From contig NC_067295.1 of assembly GCF_020740795.1 (NCBI RefSeq), positions 3,410,501-3,474,500 on the forward strand: 64,000 nt of DNA, given 5' to 3'. Origin of the DNA: Apus apus. Lineage: Eukaryota > Chordata > Aves > Apodiformes > Apodidae. Under the pieces are notes generated by a model. The model worked only from the letters and a program-made list of their open reading frames with translations, was not told the DNA's origin and made no database searches. This document shows, piece by piece, positions 35,145 through 47,300 of the stretch (within the stretch, counting starts at the first letter, position 1; each line of letters starts with the position of its first letter). A program made the translations under genes and the position numbers.

Positions 35145-37173
35145 CCTTAGCTGCCTCCTCTCACAATACAGATGAGACACACCACTTCTGCTACCACATA
35201 CAGCACTGGTCCTTGACTACATTGCCTCTGTCCTGCACCACTCCCCAAATCCTCCAGGTGGAAGCTGGGGATGATTGCATTTGTTGCCTTGAAAATAGCT
35301 GGTGTCCCAATACCAACTAGTCAAACTGGCAGCTGCCAACTTCCCTGTACACCCCTCTGCACTCTCCAGACAGTGCATCTGAGAGACATCTTGTTTATGG
35401 GCTTGACACTGAGTGTGACTTAACCAGCTTTGACAGGGGTGATCCTATTCACAGGAGGAACTCCTAATGCCTCTCATTCAATGTCATCTTTGGGAAAAAG
35501 TGAAAAATGAAACAGAAATTACCCCTGAGTTTCTACCTTTAGTCATGGAAATTTCAGCTGCTGACCTGGCCAGGTCACTCAGAAATTCACATCATAGTCC
35601 AGCTTCCCCTTATGAATGTCCTTCTCATCTTGGCTTGGCATTCTTGATGTATTTCAAGCCTGGACACCTTGTATTTTGGAGCCTCCCAGAAATTCAGCCC
35701 TAGCTCAGGTCATTCCATAACAATGGACATGTGGGGAGCCGAAGGAGAGGTGCTACTGTCAGATGTTAACACTCAGGAGTTGCAGAAAGGCTTTGCTAAC
35801 CACCCCTGAACACAGGACAAGCAGAGGGACATCCAACCAACTACCTCTGTTCTCTCATACGCACCAAAGACTTGGGCAGAGGCCCGTAAATGAGTCTGTT
35901 TTTCCTGCGGGTTTTTCTAACATCTCAAAGGTTGGTTGGCTACCCAGTCGGCCTTTTCAACGGCCAACTCCTGCCTCACAGGGCAGTATCCAGAACCCAC
36001 CCAAGGTGCCTTGCTCTGTGTTGAGCCCTGGCAGGAGACAGCACGTGTGAAAGGCATCTTGAGCTCCAGGCGGCTGGGATGAGTCAGAGCCGGTCGCCTT
36101 TTTCCCTGCGGTGCAATTGTACCAGGCCCTGACAGCATCAGCTGGCTTTTATCACCGCTCCACATCAGAGCTGTCAGTCCTGAAGACAATAGAAGGTGTG
36201 TGGAGGGGGAGGAATTGAGCATCTCTGCGCTCCATTGGCTTCTCAGAATGATGCCAAAGTGGCGAGCAAAGAGTTTTTGATGAGCAGCCTGCTGCCGCAA
36301 GAGGATTAGCGAGGACGTCAGTGACTGTGGCAGCACTGAAATTAAAAAGCAATACTTGAGCTCCCTCCACTCCTGTTTTGTGGGGAAGAGCTTGGCTGGA
36401 GTGATGAGAGCTCTGGAGGGTACGCAGCCACTGGAAGGTTCACCCGCGCTTGTGGAGCCATGGATGGAGAGAACCTCCCTTCAGATCTACTGGCTCTAAT
36501 GTGGTCTGCACGGGTTTTGAATCACCTCCTCAGTGCAAACTCATCCTTCCCTGCAAGTAACTTCTCAAACTCACGTGTTGCTGTGGCAGTGACAGTGACA
36601 GAGAAGGGAAAGAGCCTTGAAAAGAGAGGTTCAGAGGCATTTAGCGAACAAACAGAAAACCTCAAGTGAATGAAATGATCAGATCTTACCAGCTGAGTTC
36701 TCTGCTAAGGAGAAGGGTGTTCGTGCCTCCTTCAGGCATACCACGGAGTCTCCTGTCCCCCAGCCCTGCTGGGAAGATCACCCACGTGGATTCTGGTGGG
36801 CGTTGTCCCGTGCCTCTCCCTCGCGCTCGGGGGCAGCTTCCTGCGGTCGCCCACGGAGTGATTCGTTCTCTCCCTGCACGTCCCTAATGAGATGCTGATG
36901 GAAAGGCTGACAGCAGCAAGGCAGCTGGTGGGCAATGCCTGGGGTCTACTTGCCCGTCAGCTCTGCCTCGTTTTACTGCTTCTCAGCAGACTTGCACCTG
37001 CCTGCTGTCCCCATCTTGCACTTATGCCCTCAAGTACCCCCAGCTCAGGAATCAGCTTTTTGCTCTATTTGTGAAGCACAGAACACAAGGACTTGGATGC
37101 CATCTAGATACTATCTTTATCCTCCTAAAACCAGAGGCAGGGAAACTGTCATTATGTTGATTATTTTCCAGAT

Positions 37174-37215
37174 ACAGAAGCACAGAATGCCAGGTTGGAA
37201 GGTCATGTTCAAGGC
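37174..37215 (-). mobile_element. possible CR1 terminal fragment
   Basis: AGAAGCACAGAATGCCAGG followed by TTGGAAGG resembles the reversed CR1 end, but only about 40 bp match and the following bases do not. Confidence 0.35.
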
Positions 37216-38164
37216 AGGGTAAGGGATTTGACAAAGGTCTCAGGAAATCTGTGAGCACTGACAGAACAGGGTCCATTTCTCCCCATTCCCAAACCAATAC
37301 CTGAAGCAGGAGTCCATCCTTCCCTTCAGAAAGGACTTAGAACAAGTCTGTCTCCCTGAAGTGCTGAGGCATTATGTAAAATAAATTGGCTTGGTCTGTG
37401 CAGGGCCAGGCACAATGGCTTTCTAAATTAAACCCTTCTAAATGGAAATGGTGAGACAGGTGTGAGAGAAGATACCTACAGGCTGGAAAGCTTAATCAGA
37501 AATGAAAGCTGCTGAACGGGCCAGACACTGTCGTTCCAGCAAGAATCACGTGGCGTTGCTGCAAGAAGGCAACAAAATGGCTGTTGTTTTCACAGCCCCA
37601 TGCAACCTGCTCTGCCCATGTTACAGAAGCACTCAGGCACTGTGTCACTACGTCCCTGTGGGTTGCTAGACTGACAGAAGCCACCAGGTGTCCTAGAGCC
37701 CTGTATGGTCCCAGCCTATGGCTTTCCATCCAGCTCCCACTGATAAAATGCCCTGTGATGGCTGAGGGGCATTTCACCTCCAAAGTGTTCCTCTGGAAGA
37801 GACACATGGGGGAAAGAATACATTCAGCATCAGGACAAAAGCTACAAAATAAGCAAAAAGAGAGGAAGTTTAAAAATTAATCAGAGCTCCAAGTGCTGTC
37901 AAGTTTCTCCTCCTCCCTCCCTATGTGGACACACAACCATCACCAAAGATTAGAACTGATTGACTGACCAGGGCAGGCAGAGAAGATGTGATAATGATGC
38001 AGTTTTCCAGCAATCAGCAGATTAAGAAAGACTGTAGTGCCCAGCAGCCTGTGCAATGAACAGGTACTGCATATTCATCCTGTGCTGTGCTGGGACCAGG
38101 GCCAGCTGGACATAAGGTCTTGAGCACAGGACAGGCAGAATTTGACTCCATTTGATAGGACCAC

Positions 38165-38215
38165 ATAAAGCTAAACCTAACATGGTAAGCCTAACAAAGC
38201 TAAGTCTAACATGGC
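38165..38215 (+). repeat. short imperfect direct duplication
   Basis: AAAGCTAAACCTAACATGG (38166-38184) and AAAGCTAAGTCTAACATGG (38196-38214) are two near-identical 19-bp copies about 30 bp apart. They look like a local slippage duplication. Confidence 0.6.
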
Positions 38216-41200
38216 GTTAGACTCTTCTAGAAGACAATGTACAGATCTCTTCCTCCACTCCCCCTCCTCTGTAGCTGGTTCCTGTTCCCTTGCTATGAGA
38301 AGTTTGGTTGTCTTCTCCTTTTTCTGGCTGAATCTTTCCACGGCATTTAGCTGCCATGGTGATAGAAGTTACAGAAATTAGTAAGAAGAAGAGTCACAAT
38401 TAACAATTGACTGACAGTCCCATCTGACCTGAGACAGCAGCTGAAAGCTGCCTCCCACTTCAATCTGCTTGCCACAAAACAGCCAGGAACACGCAGATTT
38501 GCTAGCCAAGGTGGTTTGGCTATTTGGCTACATTCCTGCAGTGGCTGTCCTCAGCTCATTTGGTGCTCAGAGCTTCAGTGAGGATGTGTCACCATTGCCC
38601 TCTTCTGGATTGTCAACCAGGTCTGCTTCAAAGCTTGGGAGATATCACTGTCTAGTGATGGCAGCAGGAGGTGAGTCCAAGGGGACTGTTTCATAGGTGG
38701 CCACTGGTGCTTCGTGCAAGGGCTTTGCACTATTTCATTAAAAAACCTTCAAGTCCTTCTGCATTTCTCCTTCCAGCATGGTGACCACAGCACAGTGCAG
38801 ATTTACAGCAGATCATGGATTCAAATGGATGGAGAAAGTAGACAAACTTTGTCACTAAATATATGGCTACTTCAAGATCTTTGTGAATGTGTACCACTGC
38901 TAGCTAGAAGGTTGGTGGCTCAAAACCTCAGAGGATTTCAGGTTCAAATGAAAGTACATGTGTGGTTAAGCTGAGGAACTCCTTGCCACAGGATGATGAA
39001 GAGGCTACAAATGTGTATGAACTTAAGGGGAGCCTGGAAATGTGTGTGGAAGAGAAATTCACTGAGGTTTACTAACTACATAGAACTTCTATCCACTTAT
39101 ATAAGTTATATTCCCAAAAGAAACAGATATTTATGGGAGAAAAGTCTTCCCATTCCTTTCTAAGCACCCTCTTTGGGGCTATATATAAGACAGGATAGCG
39201 AATCAGCCCTTTGCTGAGCCAGTGTAAGCACACTCCTGTTTTTATGAATATGGAAAAGCACACAGATCTAATCAAGGGTCAGGTCCTCAGCTTCTGCCTC
39301 AAGGTTTTATTCAGCTTGAGGCAGGCTGGGACTCAGTAATTGCTTAGCGACACACTTGGGGCCTGGCCCACCATCAAGCTCTTGAGATCTGGTCCTTTTG
39401 TAATGCACAAAATTATGCAGCAACTGCACTGTTTTATATGGAGAAGAAAATTAGCTAGACTCAACGAAGCACATTACTTATGGACTGAGCAAGGCAATTT
39501 TTCACACTCAGCTGGAAAGTATTTCTCCACTTGTCTGTCTGCTGGAGTACGTGCAATATGGTAACCAGACCTAACTGACACTGGAAATTATGGGGCTGTT
39601 GTCAGCATCCAAGGACTGAAAATAGGCAGCAAATAGGAAACTGGTGAGGAGTTTCAGCAGCCTGACATGGCTCTCTAATGGACTTTAGAGTCCAGAGCAA
39701 GTTGATGACAGCTGTTAATCCTTTCCAGCACAACCCAGCCTTCCTCTCAGCTCTGCCTTTGAATAATGTATGTCCCAAACAGGGAAAAAAATGGGAGTGA
39801 GCAGCTCCCATTTCATCCAGCATGGGAGAAAGGAAAGATGGGGGAAATGGGGAGACCCTGGCAGCAGTGGAGAAATAAAGAGAATGATGGGTGAGAGATG
39901 GGGCAGGGGGCTGTTGATGCATGGAGTGTCTGGCACATGGAAGGAGAATGGTGGATCCTGGAAGAATGGGGACTAGTGGGGACATGGTAGGAGGGCACCT
40001 ATATATTGTATACCTGAGCCAGGGATATGAGGTAAAGATGGCAAACAGACCTCTTGGTTTAAGGGATGGATCAGAGGGATGTAGGGTGTCTCCAAGATTG
40101 ATTTGGCAGACTGGGACTATCCAGAAAAGTAAGAATGGAAAGCAAAGTACCCCTGGTCCAATGCCGTCAGTCCCACCATGAAGCCCTAAGCTGAACAGTG
40201 GGACTGAAGGGGCAAACCCACAGCTGGGGTATCTCAGCAGCATTGACAGTGGGTCCCTGCCACATGAAGAGCCTGTACTGCAGAGGTTGAGAGAAGAACC
40301 TGGGAGATGGAGCTGTTCTCTGTCGTTTGTCAGGGGTGATAAATAGCATACAGAACAAGTAGCTCACAACACACATAAAAGATCCTCTTTAGGAGCTGGA
40401 TGATAGAGTGCCTGGCAGACAGATAGGAACTAAAAGTCAGGATTCCTGACCCCTGTTTAAACTTGAAAATTTACATTGGACAAAAGACACACTGTTCCAG
40501 TTCCCTACCTTCCAGCAAGTGTAACAATCATTGTCTGCTCTAGCAAAACAGCATTCTCCATTCATATTTGGGGAGCTCCTGGATGGCAGAAACCTTGCAA
40601 GTACAAAGCATCATCTCTTCAGCACCCTGAAGGAGCCCACCAGCAACATTTAACCTCTCCTCAAACCCAGTGGCAGGTCACAGCACCCGGCGGGTCTCGC
40701 ATGTGTGTGACTGTGAGTCACCCAGAATTACTGATCTTCATATTAATCTATTGTTGTAAATGACTTGGAGCTGCCTACAGACAATCCTTCAGAATGCTGA
40801 ACAATGGAGAACCTGCACATCTGAAGAAAGCCTCCTCTGCATGGCAACTTATTGCCATCGTAACCAGCATAAACAAGAGCAATTAAGACAATTTCAGAGC
40901 ATCACCTCCTCCCTCTGGGGTCCTAATGAGAGCACGTTCGGAAGGGGGCTGGAGCAGAAGCAAGCAGGGGCTGGGAGTTAACTTGTGTGGGAAAAAGAAG
41001 GGTAGGAGAGTTTAAGATTCAGAGGATTGCTTCCTCTCCACCTCATAGAGTAATACAAAGGGCAAGAAGAGGAGAGGTTCAATCAGCTCTGTGGTGGATA
41101 GGAAAAGCTCAGAGAAGCAGAGCTTTGCTGCTGCCTAACCTCACACCAGGTGCCAAGAGCTTGCAGAAGCTTTTGCTGACCTAGGCAGGTCACTAGAAGT

Positions 41201-41281
41201 AGTAAGAATGGGTGAGTGCCATGGGCATCACTCAGAGATATAAATGGCTCCAGAGCCATAGCTCATGGTAGAAAACAGGGC

Positions 41282-41379
41282 TGGATTGAATTGGATTGGA
41301 TTGGATTGGATTGGACTGGACTGGATTGAATTGGATTGGGTTGGATTGGATTGGGTTGGATTGGATTGATTGGATTGAT
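41282..41379 (+). repeat. (TTGGA)n pentanucleotide microsatellite
   Basis: About 98 bp of TTGGA/GGATT units, with variants TTGAA, CTGGA and TTGGG, gives roughly 19-20 copies. The interruptions suggest an older, partly stabilised array. It is the longest simple repeat in the intergenic region. Confidence 0.93.
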
Positions 41380-44300
41380 GGCCTTTAGAAGCAAAGAGTT
41401 AAGGAGGAAGCTCTTCTAAAGGTGATGATTGTCTATCCCAAATAATAAAGACAAGCCTCAACACGGTGCTGTTGGATTAGTACATAGTTTTTTTGCACAT
41501 GCTCCTTAAAGCTTTGCTGTATGCTAGTGACCTACAAGCATTCAGATTATTGAAAAGTTGTTTGTGGGTGGCTATGCAGCCAGGAGAGAATTAAAATTGG
41601 GAAGCTCTCCTATGAGGAAACTGCCAGGAGATGAGAGCTTACGTATTAGAGGGATTGACCTGTATAAATACTCCAGGGCAGGAAGTGAGAGAGCTCCAAT
41701 CAGCTTGGTGATAACACTTCTTCTTTTGGTAAGCTGGCCCATTGCAATGGAGAAGAAATGGATGGGGCAACAGGGCAGAGCTTTTGTTAAGGTTTTCATG
41801 TGATCTAATAGTTCAGGAACTATATGATTTTTGGTTGATTCTTCTCAGATTTAAGGCAGAAGTCAGAAACTAGGTTCCTGCATTGTCACAGGGTATAAAT
41901 AGCCCGAATGGAAGCATAACAGGAGCTCAGCTAGACTTCACCCAGTACAGCAAATGATGTATCATGGACTCAAATATTCTTATTAAAAAGTCATAGGATT
42001 TTATCCAGCTACACCTTCAACAAGCTCACTAGCTTCTGTTTAAATTGTGTGTAATGACAGCTACCCATGCCCTAGGCGGATCACAAAACTCACCCTAGAG
42101 CCAAAATGGTTCTTTCCATTCTTTTCAGAGACAATCTTTTCTTTTTAATTTGAAATTTGGTATCACAGATTTGGTTGTCTGCTAAAAAAATATAAAGAAG
42201 AAGAAGAAGAAGAAGAAAAGTGGCACATTAACTTCCAGAGAGAAGAGAGGAGCTAAATCTGAGACCTCTTATCTGAATCTTCTCAATGCCTAAGTGCTGG
42301 ATAATTGGAATTGCTGTCTGAGCCATAAACACTGTTTTGTTCAGATGTTGCTAACTTCATATACTTGTCTCCTTTCTGCTTTTCTAGCACAGCAGAACCC
42401 TGGTTCTAGGATCTCAGAAAATACATGAAATCTGACCTTCAGTGGAGAGAGATCCTCCAAAAACTTCCTATAAGCCAGCAGGAGATGAGTGCTTTGCAAA
42501 ATGAGAGAGGCCCCCTCTCTGGAGTCAGGAGCTGTTCAGAAGCAAGTATCACTCAGCCAAGCCCCAGGGACTTTCCCTTAGCTAAGATTTATGACAACCA
42601 CAGATAGAACCCTCCCAGCCAAAGGACTTCCTATCATCAGGTGGGTCTTCAAGAGGGATAAGTGAAATAGTCAGGTTGTTGTTGACAGCAGTTCAGGAAA
42701 CTGGGGCTATCTGCTGTGGTCCTCCTTGTCTTGTGCTGGTTCTGGTGCAGCAGATTGGCTGGCTGTGCAAAGCTGGAGGCCACCTGCAAAACCACACGTG
42801 GTGCCTCAAGAGGAATAAACATTAGTGGCTGCTGATATTCAAGACAAGACAGCTTTCCCCACGGGTATCCTGTCTAGGTACTGCCTGGAGAGAAACTAGT
42901 GAGGACTCAGCAATTCTGAACATCAGCTTACATATTTAGGAACATTATGTCAAATGCCTTCTAAAAAATAGCAAAAGGGCCATTTGAGAGAGAAAAATGG
43001 GGAGATGGGAACAGCTGAATCTGTTCTTTACCACTGACTCACCAAGGGATGTGGAGCGAGTCACCTAATTTCTCCAGGATTCAAATATTCCCTTGTAAAA
43101 TGAGGCCAACAGAAAAGCAGGTACAGCATTTTCTGTAGCACCCTGGTTTGTACCTGCTGATGTCTGTGGCTGGCTGGGCTAAACAGAAGTTTTCCACTCA
43201 GAAGAAAGGCCTGTAGAGAGACACTGCTGTTTGTTAACCGATGCTTTGTAACGTTCTGACATCTGGAAGGGCAGAGCACAATCCTTATTGTTAGGATGGT
43301 GACCACTCTTTCCCTTATTAAGAGGAAATAAAAAAATAGGAAGTGGTTATAATTATCATTTTGGACACCATTCCAGTGGCATCATTCTCAACAGGCTGTC
43401 AGGATTACAATGCAATAGCAAAGTGAATGTCATCCTACAATTCCTTTAGTCATGGCAGCACAAGTGTAAGCCAGTAAGATCCCTGCTATCTCCTTCCCCG
43501 CCATCCAGGCACACATTTCCCAATATGGGCAGCTCCCTTTCTGAGCTCCATTGTGACATTAACAAAGGCAGCCAAGTGGTATTGTTAACATCCAAATGAT
43601 GGAAGGGGACAGAGGAGGAAAAAAACCCAAACCAACATCTCTAGCGATGAAAACAATAATCCTGCACCATTCCGGATGGGGAGAATTTTCCAGATAAGGT
43701 TTATCACCATCCCCGCCACCTGCTCTGAGGTGAAGTGATGCTGCCCCTTCCAAGCTCACCAGTTTTTCTTGCTGCTCCACATGAGGAAGAAAGAACCTGC
43801 CTCTGGAAAGTGCTAACCTTTGCCTGCATGGAAAACCAAACGAACGCACTTTGTTTGGGAAAGGCTTGAGCTGGGATTCATAATAAGCCATCGTCAACGT
43901 GACAGACCTTGTGATTGACTTGGAGCCAAATCTTGAGGTCCTTGCCTGAAGGATCAGAAGGATTTGACCCCAGGACTGTTATTAGCCTTGACATCACCAG
44001 CTCCTGACATGGGATAGTTTTCCAGTGAACTTGCTTGAGAATGTTTAGAAATGTCAAGTGGCTGAGCCACGAGGACACAAGAACGAGAAGGTGTCAGATT
44101 CGCCCAATTGAAGGGGAGAATTTCAGTCCTCCCCCTTTACTCCTGCTGGCGATGGCAGCGCTGCTGACAACGTGTGTCAGGGTTACACTGCACTATCAGA
44201 CCTCCCCTCAGCCCTGGCATCCTTCGTCAGCACAGCCCATGGGTCAGATCCCTGAAAAGCGACGGCAACGAGATCCTGACGCGGGCTCCGAGACCCACAG

Positions 44301-47300
44301 GAGCAGATTTTCAGCACTAATTGTGTTGTGGTGGATGGAGCTGCTACCAAACCTATTTAAGCAGCAAGTGGATGCTGCATAAGCTGGACAGAAGCCCAAA
44401 AGTTCTGGTTGTGGTGTGGTAGCATTTTGCCAAAAGGAACCTGGTGACACATCACGTTAACTGACAGATTTGAGGGTGGGGAGGGAGAAGGGCAGAGAAG
44501 GCTAAAGCAGCCAGACAGCTGTAAGCATTGAGGTACCACTCTCCAGGTGCAGCAGTTCCCAAAGGTTTACTCTTACTTTCACAGAGGCAAGACTTCTGTG
44601 TTTGAGCTCTAGCAGAGGGAGGGCTGTGTGTTAGTTAAAACCTCTGGCCAAGCTCTTTCTCCATGCTGGGAACAGCTACTGCACTCTCTGATACTTGCAG
44701 AACAAGTCAGCTCACCACAGTTTAAACCAAACTCCTCAACAATCTTTTTCATTCTCCATTGTCTTCCCTGTGTTCAGTGCTGCCAACTTTCCTTGGGTAC
44801 ATCCACAGCCTGAATTATACAGTAAATCTTCCTCCCATGCTCATGGACTCAAGCCACCATTCTGCTTGTTGACATCAGTCAAGGTCTAACAAGATCTACC
44901 ATTCATGCCTTCCAAAAAACTTATACCATCAAGATGCCATTGTGAGTGATAATCACATTGTTCCATGCAGCTAAAATCAGTCCCACTAACAGAAAATGAT
45001 AATGAGTCAGAATCTGTATCGATCACATCTCCACCCATCCATCTTGCCATCTCTCCACAATTTCCATAATCCTTGAGAGCACCACTTGTCAGTGTGCTGC
45101 AGGAACTCATCCAAAATGCTTGAAGATCCCTAAATTAATCATGGAGGATTCACCTTCCTTTCCATCAGGGAAAACAAAAGCTTGAAATTCAAGGGGAGGG
45201 CTGCAGCCTCCTCGGCTGATTGGCTGGAGGATGCCTTCTCACCCACACATCCCTCTCGGTAACATTTCCAAATATTTTTGAGCAAGCTGCAAACAATTGT
45301 GTTGGAGGGGCAGAGAGGGGCTGCTAATACCCTATCGGTTTCACATTCTTAGGAGAGTTCCCAGCCCACCAATCTGCTGTCCTATATCAGGCAACGAGCC
45401 TTCAGCTGGAAACTTTGCCCCAGCTCTACCTATTGTCCAATGTTTTCCTTCCTGCCAGATGATTGGAATCGCACCAGTTGTTAATTTTACACCTGCTGTT
45501 TGTGAATAGCCCGGGGTGACCTTTCTGACAACAGCTAGAGCAAGGGATTTCTCGGTGGAGAGATGCACAGACATGCATGAGGGAGCAGATAGAGAGGGAA
45601 CAGGAAGGGGCCTCCTGATGAATGATGAGAGATTAAAATAGCTCGTGCTGGGGCCATAGTGGGATATTGGACAGCGGGAATGATGAAGCGGATGTTTAAA
45701 ACTGAGGGAAGTGTTGATCTAAGCACAGAGAGCAACACAGGGTTACCAGATCCCTTCCTCTTCCCAGCTCTCTCCTTGTGCCCAGTTGGCTGAGCAATGA
45801 CACCCCTGGAGCTTCTTACAAAACACAAATGTCTCCCCGAGATGCTGAAGCCAAGGTCTGGAAAGTCAGAAAACTTTTTCATTTGGGAATCTGAAAGGAA
45901 TGTCTGCCCTACACCCCCATTTGTCTCTTCCTTACCTTGGTGTAACTGACCTTAATGCCATCTCTGGAAGGTATTAATCCTTCCAAGAGGGTTGTGTCAG
46001 TACAGCATGAACAGGAAAAGCCATTGGCTTCGCAGTCCTGAATTCTAGCTGGTCTGAGGAAGTCACAGGTGCTCAGATATCACTGTGACCAGCTTTAATA
46101 CTCAGATTAGGTTAAACAGATCTAGCCCACATTAGAACTGCTGCATTAAGAGCACTCTGGTTATTAAAAATTATTTATGGGGCCAGAGATGGATCAGAAG
46201 AGAAAGCAGCCATGGGCTGTAGCCAGGTCGCCTCAACATTTCCTACGGCAAGCTGGTACTTGGCTGTACAAAGTGGAGTAAGCTTACATGTAGGAGCAGG
46301 AGATGGCACATTTCCATCTGAGGGAACACTGGATATTGGATAAACATCTCAACGCAGTGGTGGATGTCTGCTGAGTGGCAGCAGATGTTCAGGGACAGGC
46401 AAGCTTGACCCTTGCGGAGGAGAAATCACTGCTGTGGATATCAACACAATCTTGTGTGCAGGCTGCTCAGCCACAGGCCTCCATGCTTCCTGGCACAGCA
46501 GCGATCCACATGCCAACCTGTCCCTCTCCCAGTGATCTCCACACACCCTTTCACCAGGCAATAGCTCTGGCTCAAGAAATTATTCTGTTCAGAGATGACA
46601 CGGGGGCAAATCTCACTGTTTGCAAAGCTCCTCTGCCCTCTAACCTGGCTGAGCACAACTCAAATGGAAAAAGCCTCCTCAGAACTGAACCCCAGGTTCA
46701 AATCTAGCTGGAAGAGCTTGGGGCAGCAGCCCCCAACTCCTGAAACTTGTCACTGTAACAAGATGAGGGGACCTCATGCTGTTCTAGATGCCATCTTGCA
46801 AGTGAGGCTCTCACAGCATCTAAGCTAATGCTCAGTCCCACCATATCCTGTGCCAAACAGGAACTCAGAGTTGGTCCCTTCCCAAACTGAAGAACAACAT
46901 TCTGACAATCTCAGCTCCCACTGTAGTTTTAAACCCAGAAGACACTGTTCACATCTTCTCCTGACCAAGTGTGAAAAACAAGACAGTTTTTGCAGAAAGC
47001 TGGTCTACAAGCACCAGGTGAATAATCTCAGCAGGCATGTGACATGCCTCACAGAAGAAAGGATGTCTCTGACTAATCGTTTTACTATGGTATTCTTGTG
47101 ATTCCTTCTTCTGAGACTTTCAGGGCAGCAAGCCACCACTTCTTAAATACTCTTGGCCAGAAACTCAACCAAATGCATGGACAGCTGCAAACAGTATGAT
47201 GCAGCATGGGCAGCATCTCTGTGTCACGTATCTCCAGACCCTTAGAAACCAGGGGAGCAATAGATGTTATCCCCAAGAAAATGATCCCTCAGCTAAGTGA

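Larger units (their letters stand above)
18160..41281. other. intergenic stretch without recognised genes
   Basis: About 23 kb holds no exon I can support on either strand. The longest open frames (minus strand 29705-30346 and 39602-40243, both 213 codons) have no recognisable domain and no conserved-looking composition. Contents that can be named are CR1 remnants at 20776 and 35080, a doubtful one at 37174, A-rich tracts (about 23983-24020 and 33690-33730), a short imperfect duplication at 38165-38215 and a purine-rich patch at about 39780-39980. Segments at about 29990-30120 and 35990-36170 look non-repetitive and could be regulatory. Confidence 0.45.

Noticed and set aside
39602-40243. 213-codon minus-strand frame
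   Set aside because: Lies opposite a purine-rich patch poor in stops on that strand; no domain recognised.
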